Source: Methanolinea sp. UBA277
Lineage (GTDB): Archaea; Halobacteriota; Methanomicrobia; Methanomicrobiales; Methanospirillaceae
Reading direction: 5' to 3'
Assembly (NCBI GenBank): GCA_002499905.1
Contig: DANP01000002.1
Span: 2,614-13,929, forward strand
Length of the DNA: 11,316 nt
Part shown: in pieces, positions 1 to 5,144 of the stretch
Position numbering within the stretch: the first letter of the stretch is position 1
How the letters are laid out: each line of letters starts with the position of its first letter
Translations under genes and position numbers: made by a program
Notes under the pieces: generated by a model
The model's database searches: none
The model's input: the letters and a program-made list of their open reading frames with translations, nothing else
What the model was told of the DNA's origin: nothing

Positions 1-65
1 GATCCCTGGTTGTCCTCCCGTTGTTGTGCGGACGGGGGACAGCATGGAATAAACCGGAGGACAAT

Positions 66-345
66 ATGAGCTCAGGTTGTATGCAGGGCGAAAGTGCGCC
101 TCTGATATATTGGGTTCCAATCGCGCTGGCCGGCATCGGGCTGAACCTGTGGATCCTCGGGTATCTCCTGGTGAAATGGCCGGGGAGCTACCGGGCAATC
201 TCTCCCGCTGCTCGGGTACGCGTTCAGCACGATAAGTGCGGTTCTCCTAGTGGGTCTATTATACAACATCCTGAACGCGATGTTTAGATCCTCACCCCGG
301 GAGATCGGAGGAAATCATACCACCCCGCCGATCCATTGCCGATAG
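66..345 (+). pseudogene. Small two-helix membrane protein, interrupted by a +1 frameshift
   Basis: Translation from ATG 66 follows a strong GGAGG (56-60, five bases before the start). It gives a hydrophobic helix (about residues 12-36) ending LLVKW, then a polar, unlikely tail that stops at 287. In the +1 frame, which is open from 175 to a TAG at 343-345, a second clear membrane helix appears (about bases 208-280, beginning LLGYAF and ending NILNAMF). Dropping one C from the CCC at 204-206 joins both into one protein of about 92 residues with two membrane helices and a polar C-terminus. I see this as a frameshifted gene; whether it is a decayed gene, a sequencing error or programmed +1 shifting cannot be told from the sequence. 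I do not recognise the family. It lies in the accessory left end beside other surface-protein genes. Confidence 0.6.
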
Positions 346-420
346 AAACGCATGGCGAGGCTCTAGAAGCGTTCTTTTAATTATGACGCCGTGGGCGGGT
401 AATATGGGGAGGTATGGGGT

Positions 421-449
421 GATCGCCCTCTCCTTCCTTGAAGGTGATC
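421..449 (-). terminator. Stem-loop downstream of the secreted repeat protein
   Basis: GATCGCC (421-427) can pair with GGTGATC (443-449) with one G-T wobble, and CCTTC/GAAGG (432-436, 440-444) forms a tight alternative hairpin between them. It lies 18 bases past the stop of the minus-strand gene at 467. No long T-run follows, so its role as a terminator is only a positional inference. Confidence 0.25.
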
Positions 450-466
450 GATCTACCTCTACCCTG

Positions 467-871
467 TTACAGGAGCTGCGACAGCCTATTGGAGATGAGC
501 GACGACCTGTCGACTACGAAGGTCAGGCTATTCATACCAGATGTGATCGATGTCTGGTTTATCCAATCAGTTCTGACAGGCCGTTCCCACCTCACACCAG
601 GGTCGTATTCGGTCGGGGTTGGGATTACTATGTTATAAGGCCCAAACGGATTCAAGCCGGGTAACCAGGTCGGTGCTGTCACATTGGGCCATGCGTTAAA
701 ACCTTCGGGAACATTAAACGGATTCAAGCCGGGTAGCCGGGTCGGTGCTGTCACATTGGGCCATGCGTTAAAACCTTCGGGAACATTAAACGGATTCACA
801 CTGGCGGTAGCTATACCGATGACGGCGCCAATAACCAGGAGCAGAGACATTACGAACATTCCGATTTTCAT
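467..871 (-). CDS. Secreted protein with two tandem 24-residue glycosylatable repeats
   Basis: A 134-residue protein. The chosen ATG at 871 has a GAGGTG site (877-882) five bases upstream; an in-frame ATG at 892 lacks this and would put charged residues before the signal peptide. Residues 1-24 form a classical signal peptide (MKIG, hydrophobic core, ATA-S cleavage region). Residues 26-49 and 50-73 are near-identical repeats containing NPFNVPEGFNAWPNVTAP, and a third begins as NPFG at 74. The two repeats differ at residue 45 (R versus W). Each has an NVT N-glycosylation sequon (39-41, 63-65), and NQT lies at 105-107. The C-terminal 55 residues have no recognisable domain. It is probably exported and glycosylated. 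Function unknown and family not recognised. The frame and signal peptide are convincing; the function is not assignable. Confidence 0.7.
   Translation of the reverse strand: MKIGMFVMSLLLVIGAVIGIATASVNPFNVPEGFNAWPNVTAPTRLPGLNPFNVPEGFNAWPNVTAPTWLPGLNPFGPYNIVIPTPTEYDPGVRWERPVRTDWINQTSITSGMNSLTFVVDRSSLISNRLSQLL
644..798. repeat. 72-bp tandem direct repeat (two copies plus 11 bases)
   Basis: Copies run 644-715 and 716-787, followed by an 11-base start of a third (788-798, AAACGGATTCA). The two copies differ at only two positions that I see (GTAACCAGG versus GTAGCCGGG). Seventy-two bases equals 24 codons, so repeat number changes keep the minus-strand gene in frame. The near identity at silent positions suggests a recent duplication. 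Confidence 0.92.
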
Positions 872-905
872 ACGGGCACCTCGCGAACGCATTTATTCAA
901 ACAAC

Positions 906-911
906 TTTAAA
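906..911 (-). promoter_or_regulatory. TATA box for the secreted repeat protein
   Basis: On the minus strand the context reads CATTTAAAGT, a good archaeal TATA element. Its centre is about 37 bases upstream of the ATG at 871, so transcription would start near 882-884, right at the GAGGTG ribosome site. Confidence 0.4.
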
Positions 912-1024
912 TGTTTTTTGAGCTCCGAAGGAAAAAGGGGTGGGGGCTGGCCATATGCGAGGGGGAGCCTGATAGTGGGACAAGACATGATGTCACTTTA
1001 CACCACACTTAGCCAAATCATTTG

Positions 1025-1038
1025 TCACAATTAAAAAA
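1025..1038 (-). terminator. T-rich terminator after the lipoprotein gene
   Basis: Directly after the TGA the minus strand reads TTTTTTAATTGTGA. Such oligo-T tracts are typical archaeal intrinsic terminators. No stable stem precedes it. Confidence 0.35.
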
Positions 1039-1782
1039 TCAGATAGAGGAAATAATAAAGTTTTTAAAGGCAACTTCACTGAATGAGTTCGGGGACATAG
1101 CATTTACCGACAAATCCAATGTGCCCTCTCTGAAGGAGCTATCAGTTACGGTACTTAAATGATGACCGTTCACGAAGAGGCTTAATGTATTTTTATTAGC
1201 TTCACCGTGGACGTGATTGGTTTCACCAACACCTGTTTTAATATAACTTGAGCGGATTGGTCCTGTTCCGCTGAGACAATAACGGATTCCGTTCTGCCAT
1301 TTAATGATGGCGTAGTAGCCGTCTGCGGAAATCGACAGGTGATAATAATTATCCAAATCCTTGCACCGTACCCCCACAGATTGCCAGTTGTCTATCGTGC
1401 CGTCAACCATTGTCATGTCTACATCAACAGTGAAATCGCTATATTTTTTGTTTAATTCCTGATACAGCATCCCATCAGGGGGGTTAATATCACGGATATG
1501 GAGGGCGCCCCCCGAATAAAATATCTTCCCGCTCGGTCCATTATATTCTGAATCCCAGTCACTCCGCCACCTGCTGAGATCATCGGAGAACAATACGGTT
1601 TTTTGTATCGGTGTAGGAGTGGGAGTTATGGTTGGCGTGGGTGTTTTGGTTGGAGTATGAGTAAACGTTTTTGTGGGAGTGCCAGGGGGTTGCGACGGGG
1701 TAGATGTACATCCACTGGCTAAAATAAGCACGATTACAAGAATGGAAATGAAAACGATTGTTTTAACATTCTTTTTATACAT
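1039..1782 (-). CDS. Lipoprotein with Thr/Pro linker and LamG-like domain
   Basis: A 247-residue predicted surface lipoprotein. Residues 1-24 are a lipoprotein signal peptide with positively charged MYKK, a hydrophobic core and the lipobox LASGC (Cys25 would be lipidated). Residues about 34-58 form a TPTKTPTP-type linker, common in archaeal cell-surface proteins. Residues about 62-247 look like a beta-sandwich of the LamG/concanavalin-A-like type (starting VLFSDDLSRW, with YYHLSISADGYYAI and LSLFVNGHHLSTV strands), a fold that often binds glycans. This is fold-level recognition only; no catalytic site is evident. Base composition is visibly more AT-rich than the genes to the right, suggesting acquired DNA. 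No Shine-Dalgarno site precedes the ATG, but a TATA box lies close enough for a leaderless mRNA. Confidence 0.75.
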   Translation of the reverse strand: MYKKNVKTIVFISILVIVLILASGCTSTPSQPPGTPTKTFTHTPTKTPTPTITPTPTPIQKTVLFSDDLSRWRSDWDSEYNGPSGKIFYSGGALHIRDINPPDGMLYQELNKKYSDFTVDVDMTMVDGTIDNWQSVGVRCKDLDNYYHLSISADGYYAIIKWQNGIRYCLSGTGPIRSSYIKTGVGETNHVHGEANKNTLSLFVNGHHLSTVTDSSFREGTLDLSVNAMSPNSFSEVAFKNFIISSI

Positions 1783-2095
1783 AATGGCATTTGATTAATT
1801 TATTATATATAAATTATTATTCAATCGAATATGGAAGACCGGTTGTCAACGGCGGAATAAAATTCCCTCACTTTGCGAACCCTCCATTACGCCCGGGCAG
1901 TGTTTAACAGGTCGTGTACAGAATAACAATGTACTCAATTCGTCAAATGCGGAATACGATGATTGTGACCATCTTCCGCCTATTGAATAAAACAATCTCT
2001 CACGCCATTCTTTCTTGAAATACCCGCTTTTCGGACCTGTTCCAACACCGGGCTTAATAAAACATTAATAGGATCAGATAGTATTTCTGACTGCT
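1783..2095. other. AT-rich intergenic region with promoters and a stem-loop
   Basis: I find no convincing gene in these 313 bases. The left end holds the leftward lipoprotein promoter. GCGGAA/TTCCGC (1949-1954, 1974-1979) with an inner GATG/CATC (1958-1961, 1970-1973) forms a bulged hairpin of ten base pairs. The AT-rich stretch at 2053-2070 (TTAATAAAAC, ATTAATA) probably contains the promoter for the gene at 2096, though no perfect TATA box stands out. The remainder is unassigned. Confidence 0.5.
1804..1813 (-). promoter_or_regulatory. TATA box for the lipoprotein gene, suggesting a leaderless transcript
   Basis: TTTATATATA on the minus strand lies about 22-31 bases upstream of the ATG at 1782. 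The usual distance from TATA box to transcription start (about 25 bases) places the start at or next to the ATG. With no ribosome-binding site present, leaderless translation is likely. Confidence 0.5.
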
Positions 2096-2554
2096 ATGCA
2101 AGAATCAGTAACACTTAAGGTGAAAGTGCGTTCGTTCCCGAGTCACGGGCGGGCCCGGGTGCATGAGACCGTCCTGCCCTTGCTTGCGGCAGAAGAGGGA
2201 GAACCACTCCTCCTCGCCAAATATCCGGCCGTCTGGGACGAAAAGACAAAAGCGGTCACCGTGTCCGGGTACGCCGACACGATGGTTGATAAATCGGTCA
2301 TTATGCTCAGCCCCGAGGACATCGCGGCTCTCGGTGTTGCCGAGGGCGACATGATCTCCGTGATGAGAAAAGTCACCTGGACAGAGAAGTTCATGAAGGG
2401 TGCATCCAAGGCCGGGGAAACGGTCAAAGAAGGTGCAGTCAAGGCTGGACATACGGTCAAGGAAGGTGCGGTGAAGGCAGGGCACACGGTTGAGAAAGGG
2501 GCAAAGGACGTCGCCGGAAAAGTCACTCCCAGGAAAGAAGAGAAGGAACTCTGA
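2096..2554 (+). CDS. Predicted beta-barrel protein with LEA-like 11-residue repeat tail
   Basis: A 152-residue soluble protein, first gene of a tight plus-strand cluster. Residues about 4-92 look like a small beta-barrel; the pattern VIMLSPEDIAALGVAEGDMISV (written here as LSPEDIAALGVAEGD, residues 71-85) resembles double-psi barrel folds such as the Cdc48 N-domain or AbrB-like proteins. That is an inference from pattern, not a family match. Residues 98-141 are four 11-residue units: KFMKGASKAGE, TVKEGAVKAGH (twice, identical) and TVEKGAKDVAG. This Lys/Glu/Ala/Gly 11-mer pattern resembles group-3 LEA proteins, which form amphipathic helices at membranes or under drying stress. The C-terminus is strongly charged. 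No ribosome site precedes the ATG. The next gene begins 15 bases after its stop. The function is not known. Confidence 0.8.
   Translation: MQESVTLKVKVRSFPSHGRARVHETVLPLLAAEEGEPLLLAKYPAVWDEKTKAVTVSGYADTMVDKSVIMLSPEDIAALGVAEGDMISVMRKVTWTEKFMKGASKAGETVKEGAVKAGHTVKEGAVKAGHTVEKGAKDVAGKVTPRKEEKEL
2420..2507 (+). repeat. 33-bp tandem repeat encoding the 11-residue units
   Basis: Units begin at 2420, 2453 and 2486, each opening ACGGT(C/T), with period 33 bases. The first two encode the same 11 residues but differ at several third codon positions, so they are older than the 72-bp repeats further left and are kept by selection on the protein. The third unit is degenerate. Confidence 0.8.
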
Positions 2555-2569
2555 CGGGGGCTGTGGTGT

Positions 2570-2983
2570 ATGGCGAACGAAACCGTTGTCGTGGGGGTAG
2601 TATCTCCTTACTGGGCGTGGTTCCAGTCGGTATTCTGGATCATCATCCTGGTCATCATCCTCCTCATCGTCTACTTCATCATCAAGGAAGTCAGGCTGAT
2701 GAGGAACACAAGCAAGCTGGCCGAGATCGATCTCGAGAAGGAGAAGCTCTCCCTGCTCAAGACCGAGATGGCTCAGCGCGGGCAGCCGTTCTTCCGCATT
2801 CCTTCTGATAAGATGGAGGAGATCAAAACGCTTGCCGATGAGAACATCGTGCTCGAGACCGATATCTATGCCCAGCATAACGCAGTCGACAAGAGGATTC
2901 AGCGGCTCGAGAACAAGGTCAAACTCACCAAGCTGGACCGGCTGGTTGAGCGGATCAAAGACGAGGAAAAGAAACTGAAGTGA
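2570..2983 (+). CDS. Membrane-anchored coiled-coil protein
   Basis: A 137-residue protein. A single strong membrane helix spans about residues 18-38 (FQSVFWIIILVIILLIVYF), followed by KEVRLMRN. By the positive-inside rule the long C-terminal part should be cytoplasmic. Residues about 45-70 and 80-137 are rich in Lys/Glu/Leu with heptad character (for example DKRIQRLENKVKL), so a coiled coil is likely. It lacks the DEW motif of the three genes downstream. The ATG at 2570 is 15 bases after the previous stop; GGGGG (2556-2560) is only a weak ribosome site. Its TGA at 2981-2983 overlaps the next ATG as TGATG. Probably a membrane anchor for partners encoded next to it; not recognised as a named family. 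Confidence 0.8.
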   Translation: MANETVVVGVVSPYWAWFQSVFWIIILVIILLIVYFIIKEVRLMRNTSKLAEIDLEKEKLSLLKTEMAQRGQPFFRIPSDKMEEIKTLADENIVLETDIYAQHNAVDKRIQRLENKVKLTKLDRLVERIKDEEKKLK

Positions 2984-3297
2984 TGCGTATGGAGGAGACT
3001 GCGGAACCAACCAAAACCTCCAGGCTGACCGGGTTCAAGGAGTCCCTGGTAAGCCTGCCACATACCATCGATGAGCGGCTTCCCACGATGGACAAGAGCC
3101 TGGACCGGTACTTCGATTCCCACATATCGGCCATCATCGATGAGTGGGGGCTTATCACCCAGCATACCCTCGATGATCTGGAACACCGGCTGAACAGTGT
3201 CGGGACCGAGATCCGGGATCTTGAAAAGGGCCAGACCCGGCTCGAGAAGCGGGCTGCCGATCTTGCTGCAGAACTCACCCGGCTGGAGGGGTCCTGA
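2983..3297 (+). CDS. Soluble coiled-coil protein with DEW motif, copy A
   Basis: A 104-residue hydrophilic protein from the ATG at 2983, which overlaps the previous stop as TGATG (translational coupling). GTG 2980 or ATG 2989 are alternative starts. Residues 43-66 contain the shared motif YFDSHISAIIDEWGLITQ. Residues about 63-102 form a predicted coiled coil with regular Leu/Ile spacing (LEHRL, IRDLEKGQTRLEKR, LAAELTRLE). It has no membrane segment, cysteine cluster or catalytic signature. Its stop overlaps the next start by one base. It aligns without gaps to the motif regions of the genes at 3297 and 3518, so the three are likely diverged paralogues. Likely a structural or adaptor subunit; function unknown. 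Confidence 0.8.
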   Translation: MRMEETAEPTKTSRLTGFKESLVSLPHTIDERLPTMDKSLDRYFDSHISAIIDEWGLITQHTLDDLEHRLNSVGTEIRDLEKGQTRLEKRAADLAAELTRLEGS

Positions 3298-3521
3298 TGG
3301 TGGGCATCGACAGCTACATGAACACCTACCTCGACAGGCGGATGAAGTTCCTGATACAGGACTGGGACCTCGCCACCCGGCAGGATCTCGGAACGTTCGA
3401 GGCCCGGCTCAAGGCAGTCGAGGAGACCACCAGTGAGATCGATATTTTCGAGGCTGAGGCTGAAGACAAACTCGGGGCGCTTGAAGCGCGTCTGAAGAAC
3501 CTGAAGGAGGCAAAGAAATGA
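3297..3521 (+). CDS. Small coiled-coil protein with DEW-type motif, copy B
   Basis: A 74-residue protein. Its ATG overlaps the preceding TGA (TGATG), and a strong GGAGGGG (3284-3290) lies six bases upstream. The shared motif starts almost at the N-terminus, YLDRRMKFLIQDWDLATRQ at residues 11-29, with W23 matching W55 of copy A and W56 of copy C. Residues about 32-70 are a Leu/Ala/Glu-rich coiled coil with two FEARL/LEARL units. There is no membrane helix. This is the minimal form of the paralogous domain: motif plus coiled coil. Its stop overlaps the next start as ATGA. Function unknown. Confidence 0.8.
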   Translation: MVGIDSYMNTYLDRRMKFLIQDWDLATRQDLGTFEARLKAVEETTSEIDIFEAEAEDKLGALEARLKNLKEAKK

Positions 3522-3859
3522 CCATTATTGAAGCGCTCCTGGTCATCATCATCATTGCACTCATCGCCTTCCTCATTTACTACTACTTCCGGGGCACCGC
3601 CGGGAAAGTCAGCATCACCAAGCCGATGGAGAGCAGGGTCGATGAATACCTTGACCGCAGATTTGAGCTCATGATCGATGAGTGGTCCCTGATCAACCGG
3701 ACCCGGCTCCAGTCATTCAGGGAAGCTAAGGAGGAAATTCTCTCCAAGGATGAGACCAGGGTTGCTGCCCTGAAAGACTTCAGGGAGCAGATGAGTGAGA
3801 ACCTGGTCCGGTTGGAGGAACGGCTGAATGCTCTGGAAAAACAGATCGGTCCGAAATAA
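3518..3859 (+). CDS. Membrane-anchored coiled-coil protein with DEW motif, copy C
   Basis: A 113-residue protein. GGAGG (3506-3510) precedes the ATG by seven bases and the start overlaps the previous stop as ATGA. Residues 3-24 are an N-terminal membrane helix (IIEALLVIIIIALIAFLIYY). The motif YLDRRFELMIDEWSLINR is at residues 44-61, and residues about 64-110 form a coiled coil ending LVRLEERLNALEKQI. It is thus the membrane-tethered version of copies A and B, and the second membrane anchor of the cluster after the gene at 2570. The same domain joined to different localisation signals supports assembly of a hetero-oligomer at the cytoplasmic face of the membrane. The family is not recognised. 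Confidence 0.8.
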   Translation: MTIIEALLVIIIIALIAFLIYYYFRGTAGKVSITKPMESRVDEYLDRRFELMIDEWSLINRTRLQSFREAKEEILSKDETRVAALKDFREQMSENLVRLEERLNALEKQIGPK

Positions 3860-4151
3860 GAAATCCGCACCAGGGGGGGAGCGCGATCTCCTCTCCCGGA
3901 TCAGGGCAGATATCCCGGTCATGCGCCCGCAGGGAGCACCGCCTGAAAAGGACCCGGCAACTTTCTCCCGCTACCAGTGCGACCTCTGCAACAGTTCCTT
4001 TCCCCTGAATGAACTGCGGCAGTGCACCCTGTGCGGGAGATGGGTATGCCCCTCCTGCTGGACCGAAGAGTACTATATCTGCAATTCATGCAACGGCATC
4101 CTCCGGCTCCACCTCATTCAATATCAGCAGAAGAGCGGATCGCGGAGATAA
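3828..4151 (+). CDS. Protein with eight-cysteine FYVE-like cross-brace zinc finger
   Basis: A 107-residue protein. The start at 3828 is supported by GGAGG (3814-3818, nine bases upstream), which makes the first 32 bases overlap the end of the previous gene; an ATG at 3921 is the alternative. Cysteines at 51, 54, 66, 69, 74, 77, 85 and 88 give CX2C-X11-CX2C-X4-CX2C-X7-CX2C, enough to bind two zinc ions. The core QCTLCGRWVCPSCW resembles the central part of FYVE/cross-brace fingers, which in eukaryotes bind phosphoinositides or proteins; here only the spacing is seen, and a zinc-ribbon pair remains possible. Residues 1-45 are basic and probably disordered. The tail (89-107) is short with basic end SGSRR. 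Position at the end of the coupled cluster suggests a partner of the coiled-coil proteins. Confidence 0.75.
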   Translation: MLWKNRSVRNKKSAPGGERDLLSRIRADIPVMRPQGAPPEKDPATFSRYQCDLCNSSFPLNELRQCTLCGRWVCPSCWTEEYYICNSCNGILRLHLIQYQQKSGSRR

Positions 4152-4215
4152 TCCCCGTTTTCTTTTCCGGATAGATTTCACAAGATTCAAATCAGCTGAT
4201 CTCCACTCCTTTTCC

Positions 4216-4392
4216 ATGAGTCCCCAGAACCACCCTGCCTCCCCGGTCTGCCGCGTCTGCGGCCGGTCCGAACCCGAGAGCGGGCATGAGCACCAGGCAG
4301 GGATCTGCAGAGGGTGCCTCTCCAAAATCGGCATAATCCTCATCATCGTCATGGTCATCACCAGCTACGTTGCCTGGTTCGGCCTTCTCTGA
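4216..4392 (+). CDS. 58-residue zinc-ribbon and membrane-helix protein
   Basis: Begins at ATG 4216, 64 bases after the preceding gene. Residues 12-34 contain CRVCG and CRGC, a four-cysteine zinc-knuckle pattern with two His (25 and 27: GHEHQ) between. Residues 38-57 are one membrane helix (IGIILIIVMVITSYVAWFG) at the extreme C-terminus, so the finger would face one side of the membrane as a tail-anchored protein. No Shine-Dalgarno site precedes it, and longer in-frame extensions upstream have no protein-like character. It probably belongs functionally with the zinc-finger and coiled-coil genes upstream, but a separate transcript is possible. Function unknown. Confidence 0.65.
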   Translation: MSPQNHPASPVCRVCGRSEPESGHEHQAGICRGCLSKIGIILIIVMVITSYVAWFGLL

Positions 4393-4393
4393 A

Positions 4394-4424
4394 CTCTCCC
4401 CTCTTTTCCATCAACGTGGGAGAG
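4394..4424. terminator. Convergent stem-loop terminator
   Basis: CTCTCCC (4394-4400) pairs with GGGAGAG (4418-4424) over a 17-base loop containing CTTTTCC. It sits exactly between the ends of two converging genes (stops at 4392 and 4430), so it can end transcripts from both sides. Confidence 0.5.
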
Positions 4425-4429
4425 GAGAC

Positions 4430-5086
4430 TCATGGAATAGCGATCGTCTCTCCCGGTTCGAGGATCTTTACGCGGATATCCGTTGTCCTCTCAAGGGCAG
4501 CCCTGAACTGCTCCGGGTCCTGCCGGATCACCGGCCAGGTGTTGTAGTGGATCGGGATGACCAGCGGGGCACCGACGAACCGGGCGGCGATCATCGCCTC
4601 CTCGGGGGCCATGGTGAACCGTCCACCGATGGGAAGCAGGGCGACATCCGGATGGTAGAGTTCCCCTATCAGTTTCATGTCGGAGAAGAGCGCCGTGTCC
4701 CCGGCATGGTAGACGTTTATGTCCTCCATCCCGATCACGAACCCGGCACATCCGCCGCCGTTATACCCGGGCCCTGCCTCCTCGATCCAGGATGAGTGGA
4801 TGGCGGGGGTCATCCGGAAGACGACCCCGTCGAGGGTGATCGCTCCCCCGTGATTCATACCCTCCGCAGGAACACCCTGCTCCTTCAGGTACTTTGCCAC
4901 TTCGTTGATCGCCACCGTCGGTCGCCCGAGCCTGACCGTCTCCCCAAGGTGGTCAGCATGGCCGTGGGTGACCGCGACCATATCAGGATTCTCCGGGAGA
5001 TCCCCGTCGGGAATGAACGGATCGATCAGGACTGATTTTGTCCCCGTGAGGAGCACGCAGGCGTGCCCGAGAAATGTGAGCTCCAT
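4430..5086 (-). CDS. UPF0173 family metal-dependent hydrolase (metallo-beta-lactamase fold)
   Basis: A 218-residue full-length member of the UPF0173/UlaG-like branch of the metallo-beta-lactamase fold. Likely metal ligands: the THGHADHLG motif (H41, H43, D45, H46), then H97 or H127 and D130 in VYHAGDT, and H180 in PIHYNTW near the C-terminus. The N-terminus MELTFLGHAC is typical of the family, supporting the ATG at 5086. Members are cytoplasmic hydrolases, probably binding two divalent metals; the physiological substrate is generally unknown. There is no clear ribosome site. The gene lies 58 bases downstream of the Cmi4-like regulator on the same strand, but a T6 run between them suggests separate transcription. 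Confidence 0.9.
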   Translation of the reverse strand: MELTFLGHACVLLTGTKSVLIDPFIPDGDLPENPDMVAVTHGHADHLGETVRLGRPTVAINEVAKYLKEQGVPAEGMNHGGAITLDGVVFRMTPAIHSSWIEEAGPGYNGGGCAGFVIGMEDINVYHAGDTALFSDMKLIGELYHPDVALLPIGGRFTMAPEEAMIAARFVGAPLVIPIHYNTWPVIRQDPEQFRAALERTTDIRVKILEPGETIAIP

Positions 5087-5089
5087 GAT

Positions 5090-5111
5090 AGGGTACCATA
5101 CCCTGTCAGGG
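5090..5111. promoter_or_regulatory. Two overlapping small dyads before the UPF0173 gene
   Basis: AGGGTA-CCA-TACCCT (5090-5104) is a perfect 6-base dyad, overlapped by CCCTG-T-CAGGG (5101-5111). They start four bases upstream of the start codon, a possible operator or 5' mRNA hairpin. No function can be proven. Confidence 0.3.
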
Positions 5112-5114
5112 CAG

Positions 5115-5120
5115 AAAAAA
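5115..5120 (-). terminator. Oligo-T terminator after the Cmi4-like gene
   Basis: The minus strand carries TTTTTT 25 bases beyond the TGA at 5145, the usual form of an archaeal intrinsic terminator. It would separate the regulator from the hydrolase gene. Confidence 0.35.
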
Positions 5121-5144
5121 GTTCGGAGAGGTGCCGCTGCACAA

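Noticed and set aside
383..664. Plus-strand open frame of 93 codons left of the repeat region
   Set aside because: It lies antisense to the signal-peptide protein at 467-871, has no ribosome site of note and no protein-like pattern.
644..798. Considered as a CRISPR array
   Set aside because: The repeats are directly adjacent with no spacers and keep a coding frame of 24 codons per unit.
984..994. GACAT-G-ATGTC dyad in the gap between the two minus-strand surface genes
   Set aside because: Only five-base arms and no link to a promoter; expected by chance in this length.
1907..2042. AACAGGTC and GACCTGTT as distant inverted repeats, possibly element ends
   Set aside because: Only eight bases, with no transposase between them and no target duplication seen.
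2105..3010. Long minus-strand open frame of 301 codons
   Set aside because: It is the antisense shadow of the 2096 and 2570 genes: GC-rich codons leave few stops. It is full of Asp/Leu/Pro runs with no domain, while the plus-strand frames have membrane helices, repeats and coupled starts.
4453..4466. GGTTCGAGGATC, resembling a tRNA T-arm
   Set aside because: It lies inside the UPF0173 coding region, and no matching acceptor, D or anticodon arms were found around it.
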